52,321 nt of DNA from contig CAKPDZ010000003.1 of NCBI GenBank assembly GCA_934149155.1, positions 1 through 52,321 on the forward strand, written 5' to 3'. The notes under the pieces are model-generated. The model did no database searches and was not told the origin of the DNA. It saw only the letters and a list, made by a program, of their open reading frames with translations. Shown here in pieces: positions 19,028-27,929 of this stretch (position 1 is its first letter; every line of letters starts with the position of its first letter). Both the position numbers and the translations under genes were made by a program. The DNA is from an uncultured Clostridia bacterium (lineage in GTDB: Bacteria; Bacillota; Clostridia; TANB77; CAG-508).

Positions 19028-19798
19028 GTGAAAGTATTAGCAATAGGCGATATTGTTGGAGAAGCTGGAGTAAAAAAACTAAAAGAAGAGCTACCTAAGA
19101 TAAAAAAGCAAGAAGGAATAGATTTTGTAGTAACAAATGGAGAAAATGCAGCAGGAGGAATGGGATTAACAGAAAGATACTTTAAAGATATAGTAGATGC
19201 AGGTACAAATGTAGTTACAATGGGAAATCACACATGGGGGAAAAAAGATATATTTAAATTTATAGATCATCATAGACTATTAAGACCAGCAAACTATCCG
19301 AAAGGAGTAGTAGGAAAAGGTTGCGAAATATATGAATGCAAAGGTAGGAAAATTGCAGTAATGAACTTTTTAGGAAGAGTAGATTTAAATATACTTACAG
19401 AAAATCCATTTGTAATGGCAAAAGAAATGGTAGAAGAAATTCAAGACCAAGTTGATATGATATTTATAGATTTTCATGCAGAAGCAACAGCAGAAAAGAT
19501 AGCAATGGGAAGATTCTTAGATGGCAAAATTACAGCTTTATGGGGAACACATACACATGTACAAACAGCAGATGAACAAATCTTACCAAAAGGCACAGGG
19601 TATATAACAGATTTAGGAATGACAGGACCAAAAGACTCTGTAATAGGAATGGATGTAAATGTATCATTTAAAAGATTTGAAACAACATTACCAGAAAAAT
19701 ACAGACTAGCAGAAGGAGAATGCATGTTAAATGCAGTGGAATTCATAATAGACGATGATACAAACAAAGTAACAGAAATAAAGAGAATCCGAGTTTAA
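19028..19798 (+). CDS. ymdB: YmdB-family metallophosphoesterase (TIGR00282)
   Basis: A calcineurin-like phosphodiesterase. In Bacillus the homologue hydrolyses 2',3'-cyclic nucleotides and affects the choice between motility and biofilm. Metal ligands are visible: GDIVG (Asp8), NGENAAGG, GNHTW, DFHAEAT and GTHTHV. The 256-residue length is normal. It starts with GTG at 19028 after AGAAGG (19015-19020). The usual upstream partner rny (ribonuclease Y) is not here; asd lies upstream in the opposite direction. spoVS follows 184 bases later, a conserved pairing. Confidence 0.92.
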   Translation: MKVLAIGDIVGEAGVKKLKEELPKIKKQEGIDFVVTNGENAAGGMGLTERYFKDIVDAGTNVVTMGNHTWGKKDIFKFIDHHRLLRPANYPKGVVGKGCEIYECKGRKIAVMNFLGRVDLNILTENPFVMAKEMVEEIQDQVDMIFIDFHAEATAEKIAMGRFLDGKITALWGTHTHVQTADEQILPKGTGYITDLGMTGPKDSVIGMDVNVSFKRFETTLPEKYRLAEGECMLNAVEFIIDDDTNKVTEIKRIRV

Positions 19799-19859
19799 TT
19801 ACTAAGGCATAAGAATTTAAATAGTCAGCAAATGCAAGAAAGTATAAAATAATGAAATC

Positions 19860-19866
19860 TGTCGAA
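19860..19866 (+). promoter_or_regulatory. Spo0A-box-like heptamer upstream of spoVS
   Basis: TGTCGAA matches the 0A-box consensus, followed closely by a second, imperfect TGCGACGAA. It lies about 117 bases before spoVS. It is a sequence match only; a 7-mer like this occurs by chance a few times in a window this size. Confidence 0.35.
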
Positions 19867-19982
19867 ACCTGCGACGAAAACTTGAAAAAATTTCCAATAA
19901 ATTATAGACAAAGATTTCCAAATGTTGTAAAATACAAAATGTAAACGTTGCAACAAAAATTAAATTATAGGAGGCAGAAAAA

Positions 19983-20246
19983 ATGGAAATTTTAAAGATT
20001 TCATCAAAATCTAATCCAAATTCAGTAGCAGGAGCTATTGCAGGATTAGTTAAAGAATCACAAAAAGCAGAAATGCAAGCAATTGGAGCAGGAGCTCTAA
20101 ACCAAGCAGTAAAGGCAGTAGCAATAGCAAGAGGATTTGTAGCACCAGCAGGAGTAGACTTAGTATGCATACCAGCTTTTGCCGAAGTAGAGGTAGAAGG
20201 CGAAGATAGAACAGGAATAAAACTGATTGTAGAATCAAGAAAATAA
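19983..20246 (+). CDS. spoVS: Stage V sporulation protein S
   Basis: The 87-residue Alba-like protein matches SpoVS along its whole length ('MEILKISSKSNPNSVAGAIA', 'GAGALNQAVKAVAIARGF', 'GVDLVCIPAFAEVE'). SpoVS affects septation and later spore coat/cortex steps in Bacillus. A strong AGGAGG precedes the ATG. A terminator follows at 20267. Confidence 0.96.
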   Translation: MEILKISSKSNPNSVAGAIAGLVKESQKAEMQAIGAGALNQAVKAVAIARGFVAPAGVDLVCIPAFAEVEVEGEDRTGIKLIVESRK

Positions 20247-20266
20247 TAGAAAAGTAAATAAAATTT

Positions 20267-20295
20267 AGGGGGCATTTTTTAGTGCTCCCTTTTTG
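20267..20295 (+). terminator. Intrinsic terminator of spoVS
   Basis: GGGGGCA pairs with TGCTCCC (one G-T pair) across an 8-base loop and is followed by TTTTT. Confidence 0.8.
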
Positions 20296-20315
20296 GGTAA
20301 AATTTTCAAAAGGGC

Positions 20316-20344
20316 TTGAAAAAATCACTATAATGATATATTAT
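20316..20344 (+). promoter_or_regulatory. Predicted promoter of the oligopeptide-binding protein gene
   Basis: TTGAAA (20316-20321), 17-base spacer, TATTAT (20339-20344). It would give a short leader ending in GAGGTGAT and the TTG start at 20367. Confidence 0.5.
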
Positions 20345-20366
20345 TACAAAGTAATGAGGTGATATT

Positions 20367-21935
20367 TTGAAAAGCAATTGGATAAAATATGTATTTATAG
20401 TTTTTGTAATTGCAGTGATGATTGCAGTAATATATAAGGTAAATGAAAAAGAAAATAAAAAAGAAGAAGAACCACAAACAACTGTAACAGAAGAGGAAGT
20501 AATAAAAGAAATTAATTTAGGAATTGCAGAATTTGACACGATGAATCCAATATTAAGTCAAAACAAACATGTTCAAGAAATATCAAGAATAATTTATGAA
20601 CCATTATTTGAATTAGATGCAGAATATAAATTACAAAAATGTTTGGTAACTGATTGGGCTAAAACAAGTGCTACAACATATTTGATTAAATTAAGAAATG
20701 ACATTAAATGGTCAGATGGAAGCCAATTAACAGTAGAAGATGTATCATACACAATAGATATATTAAAACAAATACCATCAATTTATGGTAATAATGTTCA
20801 ATATATAGTTGGAGTTGATAAAATAGATGATGATACACTTCAAATAACAATAGACCATGAAATTACATTCTTTGAATATAATTTAATATTCCCAATAATG
20901 AGCAAAACATATTATGAAGGTCAAGACTTTTCAACAACAGAGAAAAATAATGCACCAGTAGGAACTGGAAAATATAAAATAGTTCAAAACGATAATGATA
21001 AAATAGTTTTAAATAAAAATGAAAATTATACTAGAGATGAGTTAACACCAGAGACAATAACTATTACTAAATACGCAAATTTAGGAGAATTGTATAATGC
21101 ATTTAAACTAGGAAAAGTTGATGTAATAACAACTAATAATACATCAATAGAAAATTATATAGGAACAATAGGATACAACAAACAAGAAGTAGCTGGAAGA
21201 GAATTCGATTATTTAGCATTTAATACACAAACTGGAATTTTAGGAAGAACAGAAGTAAGAAATGCATTATCACATGCCATAAACAGAGACAATATTGTAG
21301 CAACACAATATAATAGCAAGTACAAAGTAATGGACTATTCTTTAGATTACGGAAGTTGGCTAAGAGGAGATGCTGGAGATAACTCATATAATCCGGAATT
21401 AGCACAACAAATTTTACAGCAAAATGGATGGGAGTATAAATATAACAGATGGCAAAAAACAGAAAACTATGTTACACAAGCATTAACATTTAGATTAGTA
21501 GTACAAGCATCAAATCAAACTAGAGTAAATATTGCAGAAATGATAAAAGCAGATATGGCAAATATAGGAATAAATATTACAATAATAAAAGCTAGTGATA
21601 GTCAATATCAAAGTTACTTACAAAATAAAAATTATGAAGCTATCATAACAGGTACTACAATTTCAGCAAACCCAAGTATAGAAACATATATGAGTACATG
21701 CAATTTTAATAATGAAGAATTAAATAACTTAATGGCAGAAGTAAAAAATATAACAAAAGAAGATTTACTAAAAGAAAAATATACAAGAATGAGAGAAATA
21801 TTTAATGAACAAAAACCTTATATAGGCTTATATAGCAGTTATTATGCTGTTGAAAGCAGTTGGACACTAAAAGGAAGTGTAACTCCAAATTGGTATAATG
21901 CTTATATGGACATTAATAATTGGTATAAAAATTAA
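20367..21935 (+). CDS. Family 5 extracellular solute (oligopeptide)-binding protein, membrane-anchored
   Basis: The 522-residue protein has an N-terminal helix (about 7-24), an acidic linker, then the SBP_bac_5 fold ('FDTMNPILSQNKHVQEISRI', 'LRNDIKWSDGSQLTVEDVSY', 'GTGKYKIV'). It would capture peptides for an Opp/Dpp-type ABC transporter. There is no Cys after the hydrophobic segment, so it is not a typical lipoprotein and is likely tethered by an uncleaved helix. No permease or ATPase gene is adjacent. The start is TTG at 20367, with GAGGTGAT at 20356-20363. Confidence 0.88.
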   Translation: MKSNWIKYVFIVFVIAVMIAVIYKVNEKENKKEEEPQTTVTEEEVIKEINLGIAEFDTMNPILSQNKHVQEISRIIYEPLFELDAEYKLQKCLVTDWAKTSATTYLIKLRNDIKWSDGSQLTVEDVSYTIDILKQIPSIYGNNVQYIVGVDKIDDDTLQITIDHEITFFEYNLIFPIMSKTYYEGQDFSTTEKNNAPVGTGKYKIVQNDNDKIVLNKNENYTRDELTPETITITKYANLGELYNAFKLGKVDVITTNNTSIENYIGTIGYNKQEVAGREFDYLAFNTQTGILGRTEVRNALSHAINRDNIVATQYNSKYKVMDYSLDYGSWLRGDAGDNSYNPELAQQILQQNGWEYKYNRWQKTENYVTQALTFRLVVQASNQTRVNIAEMIKADMANIGINITIIKASDSQYQSYLQNKNYEAIITGTTISANPSIETYMSTCNFNNEELNNLMAEVKNITKEDLLKEKYTRMREIFNEQKPYIGLYSSYYAVESSWTLKGSVTPNWYNAYMDINNWYKN

Positions 21936-21943
21936 AAAAATGC

Positions 21944-21994
21944 TTGACAAAAGAAAAAAATAGATATATAGTATGAATATCGAACAAAAGTTTA
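21944..21994 (+). promoter_or_regulatory. recA promoter with LexA (SOS)-like box
   Basis: TTGACA (21944-21949), 17-base spacer and TATAGT (21967-21972) form a strong promoter. CGAACAAAAGTTTA (21981-21994) follows around the expected transcription start. It matches the Gram-positive LexA consensus CGAAC-N4-GTTCG except in its last two bases. Confidence 0.7.
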
Positions 21995-22016
21995 TATAAA
22001 TTAGGAGGAAAATTAC

Positions 22017-23075
22017 ATGGAAGAAAACGTAGAAAAAAGAAAGGCGTTAGAAGTGGCAATGAGCCAAATAGAAAAACAATTTGGAAAAGGATCAGTAATG
22101 AAATTAGGCCAATTTAAGGCAATGGAAATAGAAGCAATCCCAACAGGAGCTCTAAGTTTAGACATAGCATTAGGTATAGGAGGAGTTCCAAGAGGAAGAA
22201 TTATAGAAGTATATGGACCAGAATCATCAGGAAAAACAACATTAGCATTACATGTAATAGCAGAAGCACAAAAAATGGGAGGAGAAGCAGCATTTATAGA
22301 TGCAGAGCATGCTTTAGACCCAGTATATGCTAAAAAATTAGGTGTTGACATAGACAACTTAATAGTATCTCAACCAGACACTGGAGAACAAGCACTAGAA
22401 ATAACAGAAGCATTAGTAAGAAGTGGTGCATTAGATGTAATCGTTGTAGACTCTGTTGCTGCATTAGTACCTAAGGCAGAAATAGATGGCGATATGGGAG
22501 ATTCTCATATGGGACTTCAAGCAAGATTAATGTCACAAGCATTAAGAAAACTTGCGGGAGCAATAAACAAATCAAAAACAGTATTAATATTCATCAACCA
22601 ATTAAGAGAAAAAATAGGAGTAATGTTTGGAAATCCAGAAACAACAACAGGAGGAAGAGCATTAAAATTCTATGCATCAGTTAGAATGGATATTAGAAAA
22701 ATAGAGAACATCAAACAAGATGGACAAGTAATGGGAAATAGAGTAAGAGTAAAAGTTATTAAAAACAAAGTAGCTCCACCATTTAGAGAAGCAGAATTTG
22801 ATGTATTATATGGAAAAGGAATATCAAAAGAAGGAAACATTTTTGATATGGCTGTAAATCTAGATATAATAGACAAGAGTGGATCATGGTTCAGTTATGA
22901 AGGACAAAGAATTGGTCAGGGTAGAGAAAATGCTAAGAGATATCTAATTGATAGACCAGAATTACTACAAGAAGTAGAGAAAAAGGTTAGAGATAATTTT
23001 GCAAAAGCATTTGAACAAAGCTTGGGAGAAGAATTGCCAGAAGATAAAGACGAAAACGAAGAACCAGAAGAATAA
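22017..23075 (+). CDS. recA: Recombinase RecA
   Basis: ATP-dependent strand-exchange protein for homologous recombination, and co-protease for LexA cleavage. The 352-residue product has Walker A GPESSGKTT (67-75), 'VVDSVAALVPKAEIDGDMGD' and 'INQLREKIGVMFGNPETTTG'. The acidic C-terminal tail is normal. It is preceded by AGGAGG and a LexA-like box, and ends at a clear terminator, so it is monocistronic. Confidence 0.98.
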   Translation: MEENVEKRKALEVAMSQIEKQFGKGSVMKLGQFKAMEIEAIPTGALSLDIALGIGGVPRGRIIEVYGPESSGKTTLALHVIAEAQKMGGEAAFIDAEHALDPVYAKKLGVDIDNLIVSQPDTGEQALEITEALVRSGALDVIVVDSVAALVPKAEIDGDMGDSHMGLQARLMSQALRKLAGAINKSKTVLIFINQLREKIGVMFGNPETTTGGRALKFYASVRMDIRKIENIKQDGQVMGNRVRVKVIKNKVAPPFREAEFDVLYGKGISKEGNIFDMAVNLDIIDKSGSWFSYEGQRIGQGRENAKRYLIDRPELLQEVEKKVRDNFAKAFEQSLGEELPEDKDENEEPEE

Positions 23076-23085
23076 GATGATTTAT

Positions 23086-23110
23086 AAAGAGGCTGAAATA
23101 TGCCTCTTTT
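23086..23110 (+). terminator. Intrinsic terminator of recA
   Basis: AAAGAGGC (23086-23093) pairs with GCCTCTTTT (23102-23110) across an 8-base loop, followed by a T-rich tail. Confidence 0.85.
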
Positions 23111-23125
23111 GTTGTTCTAAAATAC

Positions 23126-23154
23126 TTGATATTTTTATGCAATAATAGTAAAAT
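23126..23154 (+). promoter_or_regulatory. Predicted recJ promoter
   Basis: TTGATA (23126-23131), 17-base spacer, TAAAAT (23149-23154), about 64 bases before the recJ GTG. Confidence 0.5.
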
Positions 23155-23217
23155 AATGACAGAGAATTTTAAAACAAGAAACAAAGATAGTGGCTTGAGG
23201 AAGGAATGAGATAAAAA

Positions 23218-24906
23218 GTGAGTAAAAAATGGCAAATATATCAAGTAAATGAAAAAGAAATAGAAGAATTACAAGAAAAATATAAAATAAATAAATTACT
23301 AGCAACAATATTATCAAATAGAGGAATAGTAAAAGAAGAACAGATAGAAAGATTTTTAAAACCAAAAAGAAATGATTTTTATGACCCATATGGTATGCCA
23401 GATATGAAGATAACAGTAGATAGAATAATAAAAGCCATAGAAAATCAAGAAAAAACCATAATATATGGAGATTATGATGTTGATGGAATAACAAGTGTAA
23501 CAGTATTGAAAAGTTTCTTAGAAGAAAGAGGATTAGATGTAGGAGTATATATTCCAAATCGATTAGACGAAGGGTATGGATTAAATAAAATTGCGGTTGA
23601 AAAAATAGCACAAGAAGGATATACATTAATGATAACAGTAGATTGTGGAATATCAGCAATAGAAGAAGTTAAATATGCAAATGAGTTAGGAATAGAAACA
23701 CTAATAACAGATCATCACGAGCCTGGAGAAGAATTGCCAAAAGCATTAGCAGTAGTAGATGCCAAAAGAAAAGACAATACATATCAATGTAGGAATTTAG
23801 CAGGAGTAGGAGTTGTATTTAAATTAATTCAAGCAATTTCTATAAGACTTGGACTAGAAGAAAAAGAATATTTAAAATATTTAGATATTGTATGTATAGG
23901 AACAATATCAGATATAGTACCATTAACAGATGAAAATAGAGTAATAGTAAAATTAGGATTAAAATTGGTTCAACAAACAAAAAATTTAGGACTAAGATCA
24001 ATCTTGCAAGCAACTGGATATAATAAAATAGATTCAATAGCAATATCATTTGGAGTTGCACCAAGAATAAATGCGTGTGGAAGAATGGGACATCAAGAAG
24101 AAGCACTAAATTTATTTTTATCAAAAAATATTAATGAAGTAAATGAGCTTACACAAAAATTAAATGCATATAATAAAGAAAGACAAGAAATAGAAAAAAA
24201 TATATTTACTGATGCAGTAGAACAAATAAAAGCTAATAATTTACAAGAAAAAAATACTATAGTACTAATGGGAAAAAATTGGCATCATGGAGTAATAGGA
24301 ATAGTTTCATCAAAAATCACAGAAATGTACTTTAAACCTAGCATACTATTATGTGAAGAAGGCGATATTGGAAAAGGGTCTGGAAGAAGCATACCAGGAT
24401 TTGATTTATATGAGGCATTAACAAAATGTAAAAAATCAGTAGATCGATTTGGTGGACATGCAATGGCAATAGGAATAACAATAAAAAAAGATAAATTAGA
24501 AGAATTAAAAAATGAATTTGAAGAAATAGCACAAGAAAATCATATAGAAGAAATAGTACCAATATTAAAAATAGATTCACAAATTAATTTAGACGAAATA
24601 AATAAAGAAATGGTGGAGAGTTTAAAAGAATTGGAACCATTTGGAGAAGAAAACAAAACACCATTATTTTTATTTAAAAATTTAAAAATAGATTCAATAA
24701 GAGCACTTACAGAAGGCAAACACTTAAAACTTACAGTAAAAGAAAACAAAAATATAGTAAATGCTATTGGATTTAATATAGGAGAACTAGCAAATGAATA
24801 TAAGATTGGAGACAAAGTAGATATTGTAGGAAATCTTGAAATTAATTCTTTTAATGGAGTTGATAATATCCAAATAAATATAAAAGATATAATGAAATCA
24901 CTTTAA
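23218..24906 (+). CDS. recJ: Single-stranded-DNA exonuclease RecJ
   Basis: A 5'-3' ssDNA exonuclease of the DHH family, used in recombination and repair. The 562-residue protein shows DHH motif I 'IIYGDYDVDGITS', motif II 'TVDCGIS', motif III 'ITDHHEPG', the 'INACGRMG' motif, and DHHA1 'GSGRSIPGFDLYEAL' with 'GGHAMAIG'. The start is GTG at 23218 with AGGAAGGA upstream. Its stop codon directly abuts palindromic copy B1. The recJ-relA order is common in Clostridia. Confidence 0.95.
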   Translation: MSKKWQIYQVNEKEIEELQEKYKINKLLATILSNRGIVKEEQIERFLKPKRNDFYDPYGMPDMKITVDRIIKAIENQEKTIIYGDYDVDGITSVTVLKSFLEERGLDVGVYIPNRLDEGYGLNKIAVEKIAQEGYTLMITVDCGISAIEEVKYANELGIETLITDHHEPGEELPKALAVVDAKRKDNTYQCRNLAGVGVVFKLIQAISIRLGLEEKEYLKYLDIVCIGTISDIVPLTDENRVIVKLGLKLVQQTKNLGLRSILQATGYNKIDSIAISFGVAPRINACGRMGHQEEALNLFLSKNINEVNELTQKLNAYNKERQEIEKNIFTDAVEQIKANNLQEKNTIVLMGKNWHHGVIGIVSSKITEMYFKPSILLCEEGDIGKGSGRSIPGFDLYEALTKCKKSVDRFGGHAMAIGITIKKDKLEELKNEFEEIAQENHIEEIVPILKIDSQINLDEINKEMVESLKELEPFGEENKTPLFLFKNLKIDSIRALTEGKHLKLTVKENKNIVNAIGFNIGELANEYKIGDKVDIVGNLEINSFNGVDNIQINIKDIMKSL

Positions 24907-24939
24907 TTGCACATTTGGGACCGGTTCTCTGCTGTGCAA
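24907..24939 (+). repeat. Dispersed palindromic element, copy B1
   Basis: TTGCACA/TGTGCAA stem around the core GGGACCGGTTCTC, 33 bp, beginning at the base after the recJ stop. It is in direct tandem with copy B2. Confidence 0.9.
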
Positions 24940-24943
24940 AAAA

Positions 24944-24974
24944 TGCACATTTGGGACCGGTTCTCCGCTGTGCA
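24944..24974 (+). repeat. Dispersed palindromic element, copy B2
   Basis: TGCACA/TGTGCA stem around GGGACCGGTTCTC, with one change (CTCCG for CTCTG). It is followed by AGAATGGTACTTTTT, a flank that reappears reverse-complemented beside copy D1 (52246 on). Confidence 0.9.
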
Positions 24975-25015
24975 AAGAATGGTACTTTTTCGTTCACTAA
25001 AAAGGGGGAATTGCT

Positions 25016-27211
25016 ATGACGAAAAATTATACAATTAAAGAAATAATAGATAAAGCTAAAAAAAATAAAAGATGGGCAGATACAAAATTAATACAAAGAG
25101 CATATAATTATGCTTTATTAAAACATGGAGATCAAAAAAGAAAGTCTGGAGAGCCATATATTATCCATCCAACAAATGTTGCTTATACAATTGCTGAATT
25201 AGGATTAGATGAACAAACTATTTGTGCAGCTTTATTACATGATGTTGTAGAAGATACTGATGCTGGATATGAAGATATAGAAAAAGAGTTTGGAACAGAA
25301 ATAGCAGAAATGGTTGATGGTGTTACTAAATTAAAATTAATTCAACATGCCTCAATTGAAGAGAATCAAGTAGAAAATTATAGAAAAATGTTCTTAGCAA
25401 TGGGAAAAGATATAAGAGTAATAATTATTAAATTAGCTGACAGACTACATAATATGAGAACATTAGAATTTTTGAAAAGAGATAGACAAATTGCTATATC
25501 AAAAGAAACAATGCAATTATATGCACCACTTGCAAATAGATTAGGTTTGTATGCAATGAAATGGGAATTAGAAGATTTAGGCTTTAAATATTTACATCCT
25601 GAAGAATATGGAGAATTAGTAAAAGGAATTGAGCAAAAAAGAGAACAACGTTTAAAATTTATAGAAAAAATTATGCAAGATATAAGAATTCAATTAAAGA
25701 AACAACATATAGAAGCAGAAGTTACAGGAAGAGCAAAACATTTATATAGTATATATAGAAAAATGCAAAGAGATAATAAGACTCTTGATCAGATTTATGA
25801 TTTATTCGCATTAAGAATAATAGTGAATTCAGTAAAAGACTGTTATGCAGCATTAGGTGTTGTACATGAAATGTATACTCCAATGCCAGGCAGATTTAAA
25901 GATTATATTGCAGTTCCAAAGGCTAATATGTATCAATCTATACATACAACATTATTAGGAGAAAAAGGAACTCCATTTGAAGTACAAATTAGAACTTGGG
26001 ATATGCACAGAATTGCAGAATATGGTATTGCTGCACATTGGGCATATAAAGAGGCAAATTATGGAAGCAAAAAAGGACATCAAACTGTTAAAGTACAAGA
26101 TGATAAATTAGCTTGGTTAAGGGAAAGTTTAGAGTGGCAACAAGAAATGCAAGATCCACAACAATTTTTAGAAACATTAAAAACTGAATTATTTGAAGAT
26201 GAAGTTTATGTATTTACACCAAAGGGAGCTATAAAAGTATTACCTAAAGGAGCAACTCCAATAGATTTTGCATATTGTATACATGCTGAAATTGGAAACC
26301 ATATGACAGGAGCAAAAATCAATAGTAAGATGGTACCAATAATTACACCTATAAAAAATGGAGATATTGTAGAAATATTGACTTCTGAAAATTCAAAAGG
26401 ACCAAGCATGGATTGGTTAAAATTTGTAAAAAGTTCATCAGCAAGAAATAAAATAATGTCATGGTTCAAAAAAGAGAAAAAAGAAGAAAATATAGAAAAA
26501 GGCAAAGATTCTATAGAAAGAGAATTAAAGAGGATTGGGATGGCTCATGGGGATATATTTAAAACAGAATATATAAATCCAATGCTTGATAGATATAAAT
26601 ATAAAAATCTTGATGAAATGTATGCTGCAGTTGGTTTTGGAGCTATAACAGCTCAAAAAATAATTGCTAGAATGCTAATAGAATATAGAAAAGAGCATAA
26701 AGAAGAACCAATAGAAGAGAAGATAGAAGAATTATCAACAGCAAGAAAAAATGCACCAAAGCCATCAGATTCAGGAATAATTGTAAAAGGAATTGATAAT
26801 TGTTTAGTTAAACTTTCAAAATGCTGTAATCCCCTTCCAGGTGATGAAATAATAGGTTATATAACAAAAGGAAGAGGAGTGTCAGTTCATAGAAAAGATT
26901 GTGTAAATGTAAATGAACTATTAAAAGAAGAAAACAGAATAATCGATGTTAAATGGTATGACCAAGAAAAAGTAACATATACAGTAGAAATAGAGATTTT
27001 TGCAAATGATAGAAATGGACTTTTAGCAGATATTATTCAAAAAATAAATGAAAAGAAAGCTAAAATTTTAGGAGTAAATGCTAGGGCTACTAAGGAGAGA
27101 ATTGCTGTAACAGAAGTGACGCTTGAAGTTGACAACTTAGATGGATTAAATAAGATTATTCGTGAACTTAGAAAGATTGATAGTGTTTATGAAGTTAATA
27201 GAAAAAAATAA
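25016..27211 (+). CDS. relA: Bifunctional (p)ppGpp synthetase/hydrolase (RelA/SpoT homologue)
   Basis: Makes and degrades the stringent-response alarmone. The 731-residue product has an HD hydrolase domain ('HGDQKRKSGEPYIIHP', HDVVEDTD), a synthetase domain ('GRAKHLYSIYRKM', 'RFKDYIAVPKANMYQSIHT', 'EVQIRT'), a TGS domain ('VFTPKGAIKVLPKGATPIDF'), a Cys-containing zinc-finger-like region and a C-terminal ACT domain. The ATG at 25016 follows AAGGGGG. No dtd gene follows, unlike in many Clostridia; the surface-protein cassette begins instead. Confidence 0.96.
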   Translation: MTKNYTIKEIIDKAKKNKRWADTKLIQRAYNYALLKHGDQKRKSGEPYIIHPTNVAYTIAELGLDEQTICAALLHDVVEDTDAGYEDIEKEFGTEIAEMVDGVTKLKLIQHASIEENQVENYRKMFLAMGKDIRVIIIKLADRLHNMRTLEFLKRDRQIAISKETMQLYAPLANRLGLYAMKWELEDLGFKYLHPEEYGELVKGIEQKREQRLKFIEKIMQDIRIQLKKQHIEAEVTGRAKHLYSIYRKMQRDNKTLDQIYDLFALRIIVNSVKDCYAALGVVHEMYTPMPGRFKDYIAVPKANMYQSIHTTLLGEKGTPFEVQIRTWDMHRIAEYGIAAHWAYKEANYGSKKGHQTVKVQDDKLAWLRESLEWQQEMQDPQQFLETLKTELFEDEVYVFTPKGAIKVLPKGATPIDFAYCIHAEIGNHMTGAKINSKMVPIITPIKNGDIVEILTSENSKGPSMDWLKFVKSSSARNKIMSWFKKEKKEENIEKGKDSIERELKRIGMAHGDIFKTEYINPMLDRYKYKNLDEMYAAVGFGAITAQKIIARMLIEYRKEHKEEPIEEKIEELSTARKNAPKPSDSGIIVKGIDNCLVKLSKCCNPLPGDEIIGYITKGRGVSVHRKDCVNVNELLKEENRIIDVKWYDQEKVTYTVEIEIFANDRNGLLADIIQKINEKKAKILGVNARATKERIAVTEVTLEVDNLDGLNKIIRELRKIDSVYEVNRKK

Positions 27212-27214
27212 AAA

Positions 27215-27243
27215 TGTAATACAAATGTAACAAAAATGTAATA
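27215..27243 (+). promoter_or_regulatory. 11-bp-period direct repeats (candidate PhoB/OmpR-family operator)
   Basis: TGTAATA, TGTAACA and TGTAATA start at 27215, 27226 and 27237, an exact 11-bp spacing; a fourth position (27248) is degenerate. They lie between the relA stop and the predicted camelysin promoter. The same array recurs at 36532-36571. Confidence 0.5.
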
Positions 27244-27299
27244 AAGACTATAATGCAAGGGAGAGTAAGGAAAACTACGAAAACACCATGGAAAAGATG

Positions 27300-27328
27300 T
27301 TGACAATATACTAAAAAACGTGTAAAAA
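27300..27328 (+). promoter_or_regulatory. Predicted promoter of the camelysin/SipW cassette
   Basis: TTGACA (27300-27305), 17-base spacer, TAAAAA (27323-27328). The -35 is perfect and the -10 weak, as expected for an activated promoter. Confidence 0.45.
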
Positions 27329-27373
27329 GTAATTGTAGAGATACGAAATATATAATCTTTGGGGGTGAAAATA

Positions 27374-27886
27374 ATGAATAAAAATACAAGAACAATAGTT
27401 GGCGTAGTATTGGTTGTTGCAGTATTATTAGTTGCAATTGGATATGCTGCAATTGAATCAGTTAAATTAAATATAACAGGTGAAGCTAGTGCAACACCTG
27501 AGGATGCAAATTTTACTGTTAAATTTACAGGAACACCAGAAGTGTCTGATTCAAGTAAAGTAACAGCTCAATTAGATCCAGAAAATGTATTAAAAGCAAC
27601 TTTAAATGTAGAAGGATTAACAGCTAAAGGAGATTCTGCAACAGCAACATATACAATACAAAATGCAAGTGAAGATTTATCTGCTGCTTTATCAGCTGAA
27701 ATATCTTCAAATACAAATACAGAATATTTTGATGTAACTTATAATATTGCAGAACCAACAATAACTGCTGGAAAAACTACAACAATAACAGTTACAGTAG
27801 AATTAAAGAAAACACCAATAGAAACTAATCAACAATCAACAATAGGAGTAAAAATAACAGCAACTCCACAACAACCCGCTGTATAA
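27374..27886 (+). CDS. Camelysin/TasA-like secreted protein with SipW-type signal
   Basis: The 170-residue protein has a short basic N-terminus, a hydrophobic helix (about 8-25) ending in 'IGYAAIES', then a Thr/Ala-rich all-beta domain. The layout matches SipW-dependent camelysin/TasA-type fibre or protease proteins, though similarity is by architecture rather than a diagnostic motif. The same 'GYAAIES' junction occurs in the fourth gene of the cassette, so both are probably processed by the peptidase encoded between them (inference). GGGGGTGA supports the ATG at 27374. The mature protein has no Cys and no anchor. Confidence 0.65.
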   Translation: MNKNTRTIVGVVLVVAVLLVAIGYAAIESVKLNITGEASATPEDANFTVKFTGTPEVSDSSKVTAQLDPENVLKATLNVEGLTAKGDSATATYTIQNASEDLSAALSAEISSNTNTEYFDVTYNIAEPTITAGKTTTITVTVELKKTPIETNQQSTIGVKITATPQQPAV

Positions 27887-27929
27887 TTTTATATACAAAA
27901 AATAGTATTGAATGTCAAAAGGAGGAAAT

